From NCBI RefSeq assembly GCF_017305435.1, contig NZ_JAFKIP010000006.1, positions 388,395-452,394 on the forward strand: a DNA stretch of 64,000 nucleotides, read 5' to 3'. Of the stretch, positions 7,337 to 15,131 are shown one piece after another. A model generated the notes under the pieces. That model was not told where the DNA came from and did no database searches. It saw only the letters and a list, made by a program, of their open reading frames with translations. Position 1 is the stretch's first letter. Each line of letters starts with the position of its first letter. This DNA comes from Microbacterium sp. Lineage in GTDB: Bacteria > Actinomycetota > Actinomycetes > Actinomycetales > Microbacteriaceae. A program made the position numbers and the translations under genes.

Positions 7337-9337
7337 TTACCGGTCCGCCGCGGTGACGGATCGGACATCTGCGAGACCGGTCGTGGTGCAGGCACCGTCC
7401 GGCCAGACGACGACGGCGGCGCCGCCGTCGAGGGTGACGGCGGGCGGCGCCGTCGTCGTGGTGCCCGTGAGCTCGACCGCCGTGACGATCGGCCTGCCGA
7501 CGACCACGTCGTACTCGACGATCGGCACGAGCGACACGTCGCCGAGCGGGCTGGCCGACAGACGCCGCGCGAGGGACGGGCGTCCGCCCGGGGTGAGAGC
7601 GTGGACGGATGCCGCCACACCGCCGGCGCGGGCCGAGGCCGCGCCGGCCGTCGTCTCCCCGTCGACATCGCTCTCCGATCCGCTGAGCGCCCAGCCGCCG
7701 ATGCGGACGCGCAGCGCGGCATCGGCCGCCTCGCCCTCGAGGGAATCGACGATGGCGATCCGCACTTCCCAAGCGCCGCGCACGAGCGACCACGTGGTGA
7801 TGCGGCCCGCGATAGTGACCGCACCGCGGATTCCCGAGCCGTGCAGCGTCTGCGTGAGGTCCGGCGTGATCCAGTGCGCGCGCGTCGTCGAGCCCGCCAC
7901 GCCCACGCCGTCGTCGACACGCACGCCCCGCAGCTCCATCGCGGCGCGGTGGGTGGCACGGCCGGCCGCGTCGACGAGGGCGACGGACTGCTCGAGCGGC
8001 TCCGCCCAGGCATCCCCGTTGTGCAGCGGTGCGGTCGCTGTCGAGTAGCCCATCCGCGCATACAGGGGAGAATCCCCGACGAGCGCGTCCGGGAAGGCGT
8101 GATCGGTTCCGTGGTTGATGACGCGCACGATCCCGTCCGCGACGGTCCCCGATACGACCCAGCCGGCGGGCGCGACGATCCGCAGCTCGTCGGCCTGCTG
8201 GACGGGCAGCTCTTCGGCGGGCGCGGTCCACACCGGGTGGTCGGCGGGCAGCGCGATGCCGAGCATGCCCTTGGTCGCCCAGTACGGCGACGCAGGGCCG
8301 GAGTAGCCCTGCGCGAGGCGGCGCCACGGCCCGTGCCACCCCATCGAGAGCAGGTCGTCCGCGTCGGGCGCCCCGTGCTCCGCGAAGTGCGACACGATCG
8401 AGGATGCCGCGACCCGCAGCCGCCCGGGGGAGATCGAGGGCACCTCGGCGAAGGCGCCGACCCAGAACGGCGCCGCGGCGGCGAAGCGGTAGATGAGGCT
8501 CCGCCCCTGGATGAGGGGCGACCCGTCGCCGCCGACGAGGGCGACGGCATCCTGCAGGTAGCGGTCCAGCCGCGCGATGTCGGCGGGCGTGCGCCCTGCG
8601 GCGAGGTCGGCGGCGCCCTGCATGCGCGACCACAGGATGGGGTAGAGGTGCAGCGCCCAGCCCACGTAGTGGTCGTAGGAGCGCTCGTCGCCGTCGGAGA
8701 GCCAGCCGTCGCCCTTCACGAACGAGTCGTGGCGGGCGAGGTCGGCGCGGATGTCGCGCTCGGACCACGGGCCGCCGACCGAGCGCAGGAAGGTCTCGAC
8801 GACGATCCGGAACCAGACCCAGTTGGTCTGCGGGTAGGTCTCGTCCCCCACGACCGGCGCGAAGTAGTCGATGACCCGCTCCTGCGTGCGGGCGTCGAGG
8901 CGATCCCAGATCCACGGGCGGGTCATGTCGAGGATGAGGGCGATGGATGCCGCCTCCACCTTCGCCTGCGCGTGCTCGCCCATCCGCACCCAGCGGTTCG
9001 GGTTCGCGGGGTCGACACCGGCGGCGATGCCGCGGGAGTAGTCGGCGATGAGGGCGTCGACGCCCTCGCCGCGTGCGCCGGCGATGCGGAAGCCCGCGAG
9101 CAGGAACGTGCGGGCGAATCCCTCGAGTCCGTCGATCGCGTGTCCGTAGCCGCCCTCGTCGCCTGGAGGTGTGATGCGGGCGAAATCGTCGGAAGCCCAG
9201 GCGCGGGCGCCGGCGAGAAGGCGATCAGCGTGGGCCACCCACTGCTCGCGCGTCCAATCGCGGATGGCGTGAGCGCTCGCGACCGGTGCGGAGGTTGTCT
9301 CGCCCACGTCTTCTCCCTTGAAGTGCACTCGGGTCAT
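7337..9337 (-). CDS. DUF2264 domain-containing protein
   Basis: A 666-residue protein without signal peptide, starting MTRVHFKGEDVGE. Residues about 25-380 form the helical DUF2264 core, with landmarks ARTFLLAGFRIAGARGEG, NWVWFRIVVETFLRSVGG, DGWLSDGDERSYDHYVGWALHLYP and SMGWHGPWRRLAQGYSGPASPYWATKGML. The remainder is a beta-rich C-terminal part. DUF2264 proteins are of unknown function but recur beside heparinase II/III and GH88 genes. The (alpha/alpha) toroid plus beta-sandwich layout resembles polysaccharide lyases, so a role as lyase or hydrolase on imported uronides is inferred. It is the first gene of the minus operon, with a promoter at 9354-9382. Confidence 0.85.
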   Translation of the reverse strand: MTRVHFKGEDVGETTSAPVASAHAIRDWTREQWVAHADRLLAGARAWASDDFARITPPGDEGGYGHAIDGLEGFARTFLLAGFRIAGARGEGVDALIADYSRGIAAGVDPANPNRWVRMGEHAQAKVEAASIALILDMTRPWIWDRLDARTQERVIDYFAPVVGDETYPQTNWVWFRIVVETFLRSVGGPWSERDIRADLARHDSFVKGDGWLSDGDERSYDHYVGWALHLYPILWSRMQGAADLAAGRTPADIARLDRYLQDAVALVGGDGSPLIQGRSLIYRFAAAAPFWVGAFAEVPSISPGRLRVAASSIVSHFAEHGAPDADDLLSMGWHGPWRRLAQGYSGPASPYWATKGMLGIALPADHPVWTAPAEELPVQQADELRIVAPAGWVVSGTVADGIVRVINHGTDHAFPDALVGDSPLYARMGYSTATAPLHNGDAWAEPLEQSVALVDAAGRATHRAAMELRGVRVDDGVGVAGSTTRAHWITPDLTQTLHGSGIRGAVTIAGRITTWSLVRGAWEVRIAIVDSLEGEAADAALRVRIGGWALSGSESDVDGETTAGAASARAGGVAASVHALTPGGRPSLARRLSASPLGDVSLVPIVEYDVVVGRPIVTAVELTGTTTTAPPAVTLDGGAAVVVWPDGACTTTGLADVRSVTAADR

Positions 9338-9352
9338 TCCCGAACACTTTCG

Positions 9353-9382
9353 GAGATTAGCAATCTCTTTCGTTCATAACAA
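9353..9382 (-). promoter_or_regulatory. promoter of the uronate operon with overlapping palindrome
   Basis: On the minus strand, a -35 TTGTTA (9377-9382) and a -10 TAATCT (9354-9359) are separated by exactly 17 bases. The perfect palindrome GAGATTAGCAATCTC (9353-9367) covers the -10 and the start region and is a good operator candidate. The obvious candidate ligand is the DeoR/LacI-type regulator encoded at 11363-12463. Confidence 0.6.
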
Positions 9383-9386
9383 GTCC

Positions 9387-9420
9387 TTGTTTGAATTTTA
9401 ATGATCGTTTATGATCGCTT
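9387..9420 (+). promoter_or_regulatory. promoter of the heparinase/regulator operon with direct repeat
   Basis: A -35 TTGTTT (9387-9392) and -10 TATGAT (9410-9415) are spaced by 17 bases in an AT-rich patch. Two near-identical 10-bp direct repeats, ATGATCGTTT and ATGATCGCTT (9401-9420), overlie the -10. Transcription would begin near 9422, giving a short leader with a GAGGAG ribosome binding site before ATG 9450. Confidence 0.6.
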
Positions 9421-9449
9421 CAGAGGAACTCGCTGAGGAGAGGGATGCC

Positions 9450-11366
9450 ATGGACGGCTTTCGCGGACCGCTCGCCGTAGCCCTGCCCGCGGAGTGGATC
9501 ACGCTGATCGCGCAGCCGGAAGACGCGTTGCCGCTGCCGCCGGCGTCCGATTCCAGCGTATGGGACGCGGTCGACGAGACGACCCTCGCCGCGATCGCCG
9601 CCGTCGCGGATGCCGAGCGCGGCACCCCCTGGCCGCAGCCGCTCGCGAGCGCGGCCGCTCGCGTCCACCGCGACGGCGACCGCGTCGCCTGGGAGCAGCC
9701 CGCGTTCGCTCGCACGCACCGACTCACCCGCGCCGCCGTCATGGTCGCCACGACACGGGAAGGTGCCGCGCGGGGGGATGCCTGGATCGACGAGGTCGTC
9801 GACGGCATCGTGCTGCTCTGCGAGCAGTCCTCATGGTGCTGGCCGGCGCACGACGACACGTGGGAGCGGCACGGTTCCGTCCTCGCCACCGTGACCGATC
9901 CCTTCCTGGACCTCGGCGCGGGCGAGGTCGTGGCGCAGCTCGCCTGGATCGATCAGCTCCTCGGCGCAGAGCTCGACGCCCGCTACCCCGGCGTGCGCTC
10001 CCGCATGCGCCACGAGGCACGCACCCGCGTATTCGCCCCGTTCCGCGCGCGGCGCGACTGGCATTGGATCGGCCTCGACGGCGACGTCCACAATTGGAAC
10101 CCGTGGATCCACGGCAACGTCCTCGTCGCGGCGCTGCGACTGCTGGACGAGCCCGGGGATGCCGCCGTGCGCGCCGAGGTGATCGAGCTCGCCGTCGGGG
10201 GCCTCGACCGCTACGTCGCGGCGCTGCCCGACGACGGCGCGATCGACGAGGGGTACGAGTACTGGTGGAACGGTGCATGTCGTGCCCTCGAGGCGCTCGA
10301 CGTGCTGGCACACGCGACAGCGGGGCGCGTGTCGCTGGGGGCGGCCGTCCCGGCCCTGCGGGCCACGGTCGCCTTCCCCCACCGCATGCACCTCGGCGCG
10401 GGCTGGTACCTCAATCTCGCCGACGGGCAGGCTCGACCCGTCGAGCACAAGCCCTGGCACGCTCTCTTCCGCGCGGCGATCCGCGCCGGCGACGACGACG
10501 CCCGTCGTCATGCGCTCGCGCAACGTGGTGCCGGCACACCGCTCGCGGACGCGTCGTCGGGTGCGGGGCGGACGCTGCTCGCCCTCGCGGATGCCCAGTG
10601 GCGAAGCGCGGCATCCGCCACTTCCCCCCTTCCGGCGTCGGTGTGGCTGCCGTCCGTCGAGGTGCTGCTCGCCCGCGGACGGGACGGCGACGCCGCGGGG
10701 CTGGCCCTCGCCGTCAAGGGCGGCCACAACGGCGAGCACCACAACCACAACGACGTGGGCTCGTTCGTGGTCGCGAGCGACGGCGTTCCCGTGCTGGTGG
10801 ATGCCGGACGACCGACGTACACGAAGCAGACGTTCGGGCCGGGCCGCTACGACATCTGGACGATGCAGAGCGCGTGGCACAGCGTGCCGATGGTGGACGG
10901 CGCCGGACAGCCCGCGGGCGCACGGTTCCATGCCCGGCTGATCGAGGCGACGGATGCCGGAGTGACCCTCGACCTCGCCCCCGCCTACGCGACCGGGGCC
11001 CTCGACGCGCTCGTGCGCACGGCGCGGCTGGACCGTGCGACGGGTCACGTCGAGATCAGCGACACCTGGTCGGCGTCGGCACCCGTCGAGATCGTCGAGC
11101 ATCTCATCGTCGCGGGCGACGTGGAGATCGTGCCCGCTCACCTCGGCGGCGGCGCGCGGATCCGGCCGCTGGAGGGCGGGTCCCCCGTACGGCTGCGCTG
11201 GCCGGCCGGGATCACGGCCGCGCTCGAGGTGCGCACAGTCGACGATCCGATGCTGACAGCGGTCTGGGGCGACCGACTCACCCGCATCCGACTCGACGTC
11301 GGTGCGCGCGACAGCTTCCACCTGACGGTAGAAAGAGACGACATGATCGCGGAGGACCCCGCATGA
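9450..11366 (+). CDS. heparinase II/III family protein
   Basis: A 638-residue protein. I placed the start at ATG 9450, 5 bases after GAGGAGAGGG; upstream in-frame codons overlap the promoter. It has no signal peptide. An N-terminal helical (alpha/alpha) toroid, including DWHWIGLDGDVHNWNPWIHGN and EGYEYWWNGACRAL, is followed from about residue 400 by the heparinase II/III beta-domain with GEHHNHNDVGSFVVASDGVPV, the hallmark of the family. Family members are eliminative lyases on heparin/heparan sulfate, alginate or related uronic-acid polymers. In the cytoplasm it would act on imported oligosaccharides, producing unsaturated ends for GH88. It is the first gene of a three-gene plus operon. Confidence 0.85.
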   Translation: MDGFRGPLAVALPAEWITLIAQPEDALPLPPASDSSVWDAVDETTLAAIAAVADAERGTPWPQPLASAAARVHRDGDRVAWEQPAFARTHRLTRAAVMVATTREGAARGDAWIDEVVDGIVLLCEQSSWCWPAHDDTWERHGSVLATVTDPFLDLGAGEVVAQLAWIDQLLGAELDARYPGVRSRMRHEARTRVFAPFRARRDWHWIGLDGDVHNWNPWIHGNVLVAALRLLDEPGDAAVRAEVIELAVGGLDRYVAALPDDGAIDEGYEYWWNGACRALEALDVLAHATAGRVSLGAAVPALRATVAFPHRMHLGAGWYLNLADGQARPVEHKPWHALFRAAIRAGDDDARRHALAQRGAGTPLADASSGAGRTLLALADAQWRSAASATSPLPASVWLPSVEVLLARGRDGDAAGLALAVKGGHNGEHHNHNDVGSFVVASDGVPVLVDAGRPTYTKQTFGPGRYDIWTMQSAWHSVPMVDGAGQPAGARFHARLIEATDAGVTLDLAPAYATGALDALVRTARLDRATGHVEISDTWSASAPVEIVEHLIVAGDVEIVPAHLGGGARIRPLEGGSPVRLRWPAGITAALEVRTVDDPMLTAVWGDRLTRIRLDVGARDSFHLTVERDDMIAEDPA

Positions 11367-12463
11367 CCGACCAGACCACGCCTGCTCTTCTGGGCGCCGA
11401 GCGCCGCGCGCACGTGCTCGCGGCCCTCGCCCGCGACGGCGTCGTGCGCATGGCGCAGCTCGCCGACGAACTCGATGTCGCGCCCGTGACCCTGCGGCGC
11501 GACTTCGCGCAGATGGAGAAGGAGGGCCTCCTCGTCCGGGTGCACGGCGGTGCCGTGCCGCCTGCGGGCGGCGTGCCTGCCGCCGCGGAGAACGCCCCCG
11601 CGCACACGACGGGATCGCTCGCCGTCCTCGTGCCGTCCTTGAACTACTACTGGCCCGGGGTCATCCGCGGCATGGAGACGGAAGCACGCCGCCGAGGCCT
11701 CACCCTCGTGCTGCGCGGGGCATCGTACGAGCTCCAGGACGAACGACCCGTTCTGGAACGCCTCGTCGACGAGCACGACGTGCGCGGCTTCGTCCTCGCG
11801 CCCAACACCGACACCCCGCACGCGCAGGACGTCGTGCAGTGGCTCGCCGATTCGGGGCTGCCGAGCGTCTTCGTCGAACGCGACGCCCTCGGCGGACCCG
11901 ACCGCGCTCCGGTCGAGAGCGTCACGAGCGATCACGCGTTCGGCGCCGTCCTCGCGGCGCGGCACCTCGCCGCTCTCGGCCACCGCAAGGTGGGGCTGAT
12001 CCTCTCGCGCGACTCCCCCACCGGCCGCAAGATCGTGCGCGGGTGGGAGGCGGCGTGCACGGAGCTCGAGCTCTCCCCGTCCGAGCACTTCGAGGAGTAC
12101 TTCCCCGACCGCAACGGCCCGAACTTCACGGCGTCGGTGAACGCGGCGATCGACACGGCCCTCGCAAGCGGAGTGACGGGACTGCTCATCCATTCCGACC
12201 CGGAGGCGATGGCGTTCATCGACATCGCCCTCAACCGGGGCCTGTCGGTCCCGCGCGACCTCTCGGTCGTGGCCTACGACGACGAGGTCGCGGAGCTCTT
12301 CACCCCCGCGCTCACCGCCGTGAGCCCCCCGCGGGCCGCCGTCGGCGCGGCCGCCGTCGACCTCCTCGCCCGGCGATTGGAGGACCCGTCACGCCCCGTG
12401 CACCGCGCGATCCTCAGCCCGACGCTCGTCGTCCGCCAGTCCACGGCGCAGGTGCGCGCATGA
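11363..12463 (+). CDS. transcriptional regulator: DeoR-type HTH with LacI-type sugar-binding domain
   Basis: A 366-residue chimera. Residues 1-65 form a DeoR-type winged helix (RRAHVLAALARDGVVRMAQLADEL, VTLRRDFAQMEKEGLLVRVHGGAV). From about residue 75 the protein is a periplasmic-binding-protein-like sensor of the LacI/GalR type (GSLAVLVPSLNYYWPGVIRGME, HLAALGHRKVGLIL, DLSVVAYDDEVAELFTPALT). It lacks the sugar-phosphate isomerase-like sensor of ordinary DeoR proteins. The ATG overlaps the stop of the heparinase gene. It probably senses a uronide and controls the divergent operons from the 9353-9420 region. Confidence 0.85.
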   Translation: MTDQTTPALLGAERRAHVLAALARDGVVRMAQLADELDVAPVTLRRDFAQMEKEGLLVRVHGGAVPPAGGVPAAAENAPAHTTGSLAVLVPSLNYYWPGVIRGMETEARRRGLTLVLRGASYELQDERPVLERLVDEHDVRGFVLAPNTDTPHAQDVVQWLADSGLPSVFVERDALGGPDRAPVESVTSDHAFGAVLAARHLAALGHRKVGLILSRDSPTGRKIVRGWEAACTELELSPSEHFEEYFPDRNGPNFTASVNAAIDTALASGVTGLLIHSDPEAMAFIDIALNRGLSVPRDLSVVAYDDEVAELFTPALTAVSPPRAAVGAAAVDLLARRLEDPSRPVHRAILSPTLVVRQSTAQVRA

Positions 12464-14004
12464 GCGTCGACCGATTCCAGCACTCGCCCTGGTCGTTCTG
12501 GACGGAAGCGGATGCCGCCGCCCAGGTCGCGCAGCTCGAGGCCCAGGCATCCCTGCGCGCTGCCCACCCCGAGTGGCGGATCGGCGCGCACTGTTTCGTC
12601 TCGGACCTGGCGGCGATCGACGCCGACGTCCTCGACCTCGGTGACCGTTCCTACGTCGCCGCGGGCGCGTACCTCACGGGCACGCTGCGCATCGGTCGCG
12701 ATGTGAGCGTCAATCCGTACACCGTGATCCGCGGTGACGTCGTGATCGGCGACGCCACCCGCATCGGGGCGCACACCTCGATCCTCGGGTTCAACCACAC
12801 GATGGAGCCCGATGTCGAGGTGCGGCTTCAGCCCCTCACCTCCCGCGGCATCCGGATCGGCGACGATGTCTGGATCGGATCGCACGTCGTCGTGCTGGAC
12901 GGCGTCACCGTCGGCTCCCGTGCGGTCCTGGCAGCGGGCGCGATCGTCACGAAGGACGTGCCGGCGGGCGCCGTCATCGGGGGGAATCCGGCGCGGGTGC
13001 TCAAATGGCGCGTCCCGCCCGTCGACCCGCTCCGGGACGCCGTCGCGACATTCGCGGACACCGCCCGACGCGAGGCGTCCGTCGTGCTGGAGCGGTCCTG
13101 GCAGCCCGACGCCGGACGATTCGCCGACCGCCCCGGCGCGGCGCCGACCCTGCGCGCGCAGTGCGACGCCGTCGAGATCGCGGACCTCCTTCTCGCCGAG
13201 ACGCCGCCGCAGCGGGATGCCGCGTCGTGGCGCGAGCTCATCGACACGTGGCCCCTCGACGATGGCACCGACCCGTCCTACCGCGTGCTGTGCGCCGGGT
13301 ACGCGCTGGACCTGCTCGGAGCATCGTTCTCCGAGCGGCCCGCGCTCCTCGCCTCCGCCGACCTCGTGACCGCGCTCGACGCACTGCCGTGGGCGACGGA
13401 TGCCTGGGCTGCCGGGCACGAGGTCGACGCCTATGGCACGGCGCTGCTGTGGTGCCGCCGAGCCGGTGCGGCGGCACCGGCCGGATACGCCGAAACGCTG
13501 TTCGGCTGGCTCGTCACCCACACCGACCCCGTCTCCGGGGTCTGGGGTGAGCCCGCACCCGACACCGGGATGCTGCTGCCGGTGAACGGTTTCTACCGCG
13601 CGACGCGCGGGACGTTCGCACAGTTCGGCGTCCCGGTGCCGCACCCCGAGCGCGTCATCGACACCGTGCTCGCGCACGCGGGTGACGAGCGTTTCTTCGC
13701 CCCCGACCGCCGGAATGCCTGCAACGTTCTCGACGTCGCGCACCCGCTGTGGCTCACCCGTTCGACGGGCCACCGCACGACCGAGGTCGTCGCGCTCGGC
13801 CGCGACCTCCTCGCCGACGCGCTGACGCGGTGGGTGCCGCTCGCGGGGATCTCCTTCGGCCCCGACGACGAGCCGGGTCTGCAGGGCACCGAGATGTGGC
13901 TCGCGATCGTCTGGTACCTCGCCGATCTCGCGGGGCTCGCCGACGCGCTCGATTATCGACCGCGCGGCATCCACCGGCCGGAGAGCGTCGACTCGCTCGC
14001 GTGA
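12460..14004 (+). CDS. hexapeptide-repeat acyltransferase fused to a helical domain
   Basis: A 514-residue, two-part protein. Residues about 35-190 are a left-handed beta-helix acetyltransferase of the maltose/galactoside O-acetyltransferase kind: hexapeptide turns (IGRDVSVNPYTVIRGDVVIG), the catalytic-type GFNHTM loop, GIRIGDDVWIGSHVVVLDGVTVG and the terminal GGNPARVLKWR. Residues about 200-514 are mostly helical with aromatic-rich turns (VNGFYRATRGTFAQFG, NACNVLDVAHPLWLT, GLQGTEMWLAIVWYLADLAG) suggestive of an (alpha/alpha) toroid. I do not recognise this second domain. The ATG overlaps the regulator stop, so it belongs to the uronide locus and may act on acetyl groups of the glycan or its fragments. 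Confidence 0.75.
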   Translation: MSVDRFQHSPWSFWTEADAAAQVAQLEAQASLRAAHPEWRIGAHCFVSDLAAIDADVLDLGDRSYVAAGAYLTGTLRIGRDVSVNPYTVIRGDVVIGDATRIGAHTSILGFNHTMEPDVEVRLQPLTSRGIRIGDDVWIGSHVVVLDGVTVGSRAVLAAGAIVTKDVPAGAVIGGNPARVLKWRVPPVDPLRDAVATFADTARREASVVLERSWQPDAGRFADRPGAAPTLRAQCDAVEIADLLLAETPPQRDAASWRELIDTWPLDDGTDPSYRVLCAGYALDLLGASFSERPALLASADLVTALDALPWATDAWAAGHEVDAYGTALLWCRRAGAAAPAGYAETLFGWLVTHTDPVSGVWGEPAPDTGMLLPVNGFYRATRGTFAQFGVPVPHPERVIDTVLAHAGDERFFAPDRRNACNVLDVAHPLWLTRSTGHRTTEVVALGRDLLADALTRWVPLAGISFGPDDEPGLQGTEMWLAIVWYLADLAGLADALDYRPRGIHRPESVDSLA

Positions 14005-14022
14005 CGGGCCGTCGCGCGAGGC

Positions 14023-15030
14023 TCAGCCGAGCGCGGCGCGCCAGTCCGCGAGCAGCCGCGCGGTCGCCCGCGTCTGCGTCCACGGCATCTCGGGCGCTTC
14101 CGTGCGGCCGGCGCGCAGCGCCGCGACCGTCGCGTCCGCCTCGGCAGCCATGGGGCTCGTGATCGGGGCGGAGATGCGCTCCTCGCCGCCGTCCCGGCGG
14201 AGCACCGCCTCGCCCGTCGACGAGACACGACTCCCCCACACGTTCGGGATCTCGAGCTCGCCACGCGTGCCGCGGATCGTCGCTGCGCGCGGGAGCGCAC
14301 GCGTGATCGACGTCGAGACGAGAGCCCGGATGCCGCCGAGGTCGAGCTCCGCTCGCGCGTCCTCGTCCACTCCGGTCTCGCCGATCATCCCCGCGGCGGA
14401 GGCGACCATCGCCGGCTGCCCGACGTCCAGACGCCCCGCCCACGCCGCGACGCCCACGGCGAGGGAGACGGGATAGCACCCCGCATCCAGGATCGCGCCG
14501 CCGGCGAGCGCCGGATCGAACAGGCGCCGGATGCCGCGGTCCGCCGCGAACCCGATGGATGTCTCGACCTCGGTGATCTCGCCGAGTGTGCCGCTCGCGA
14601 CGAGGTCGCGCAGGAGATCGGGGAACGGCCCGAAGCGGTACTTGAACGCCTCGACCAGCGGGAGCGCCGCGGCGTCGGCCGCCGCCAGCACGCGTTCGGT
14701 CTCGACGACGTCGATGCCGAGCGGCTTCTCGCACAGCACGGCCTTGCCCGCCGCAAGCGCTGCGAGGGCGAGCTCCGCGTGCGTCGTGTGCACGGTGCCG
14801 ATGTAGACGGCATCCACGTCCTCGCGCGCGAGGACGTCATCGTAGGAACCGACGGCGACGTCCGGGAACGCCTCCGCGAACCCGTCGGCGAAGCTCCGCG
14901 CGCGTGCCGCGTCGCGTGCGCCGACGGCGCGCAGCGTGCCGAGCGTCGCGTGCGGAAGGGCCCGCAGGAAGTCCCCGCTGATCTCGCCCGCGCCCAGAAC
15001 CGCCCAGCCCGCCGTCGGCGTGTCACTCAT
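14023..15030 (-). CDS. Gfo/Idh/MocA family oxidoreductase
   Basis: A 335-residue NAD(P)-dependent oxidoreductase. The N-terminal Rossmann motif is WAVLGAGEISGDFLRAL, with the family's CEKPLGIDVVETERVL (catalytic Lys) and AFKYRFGPFPDLLRDLV downstream. The C-terminal alpha/beta domain includes GGAILDAGCYPVSLAVGVA. It is convergent with the acyltransferase gene. Family members oxidise or reduce sugar and inositol carbons; here a role in processing a sugar from the neighbouring polysaccharide locus is inferred from position only. Confidence 0.82.
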   Translation of the reverse strand: MSDTPTAGWAVLGAGEISGDFLRALPHATLGTLRAVGARDAARARSFADGFAEAFPDVAVGSYDDVLAREDVDAVYIGTVHTTHAELALAALAAGKAVLCEKPLGIDVVETERVLAAADAAALPLVEAFKYRFGPFPDLLRDLVASGTLGEITEVETSIGFAADRGIRRLFDPALAGGAILDAGCYPVSLAVGVAAWAGRLDVGQPAMVASAAGMIGETGVDEDARAELDLGGIRALVSTSITRALPRAATIRGTRGELEIPNVWGSRVSSTGEAVLRRDGGEERISAPITSPMAAEADATVAALRAGRTEAPEMPWTQTRATARLLADWRAALG

Positions 15031-15069
15031 CCCGCCACGCTAGCGCTCCTCGGGCGGGGGCGGTGACGC

Positions 15070-15111
15070 CCGTGCGGGCGGACACCGAAGCCTCGGCATC
15101 CGCCCGCACGG
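15070..15111 (-). terminator. stem-loop terminator candidate downstream of the GH43 gene
   Basis: A perfect 13-bp inverted repeat (15070-15082, CCGTGCGGGCGGA; 15099-15111) with an inner CCGA/TCGG pairing in the 16-base loop. It starts 20 bases after the stop of the minus-strand GH43 gene and before the next gene. There is no U tract, which is common for GC-rich actinobacterial terminators. Confidence 0.55.
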
Positions 15112-15131
15112 TCCCTGCGGTGCTCCCCTCC

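Noticed and set aside
5789-9379. A very long open frame on the plus strand opposite the binding-protein and DUF2264 genes
   Set aside because: Its product is Arg/Gly/Asp/Val-rich with no recognisable domain and runs antisense to two convincing genes. Such mirror frames are usual in GC-rich DNA.
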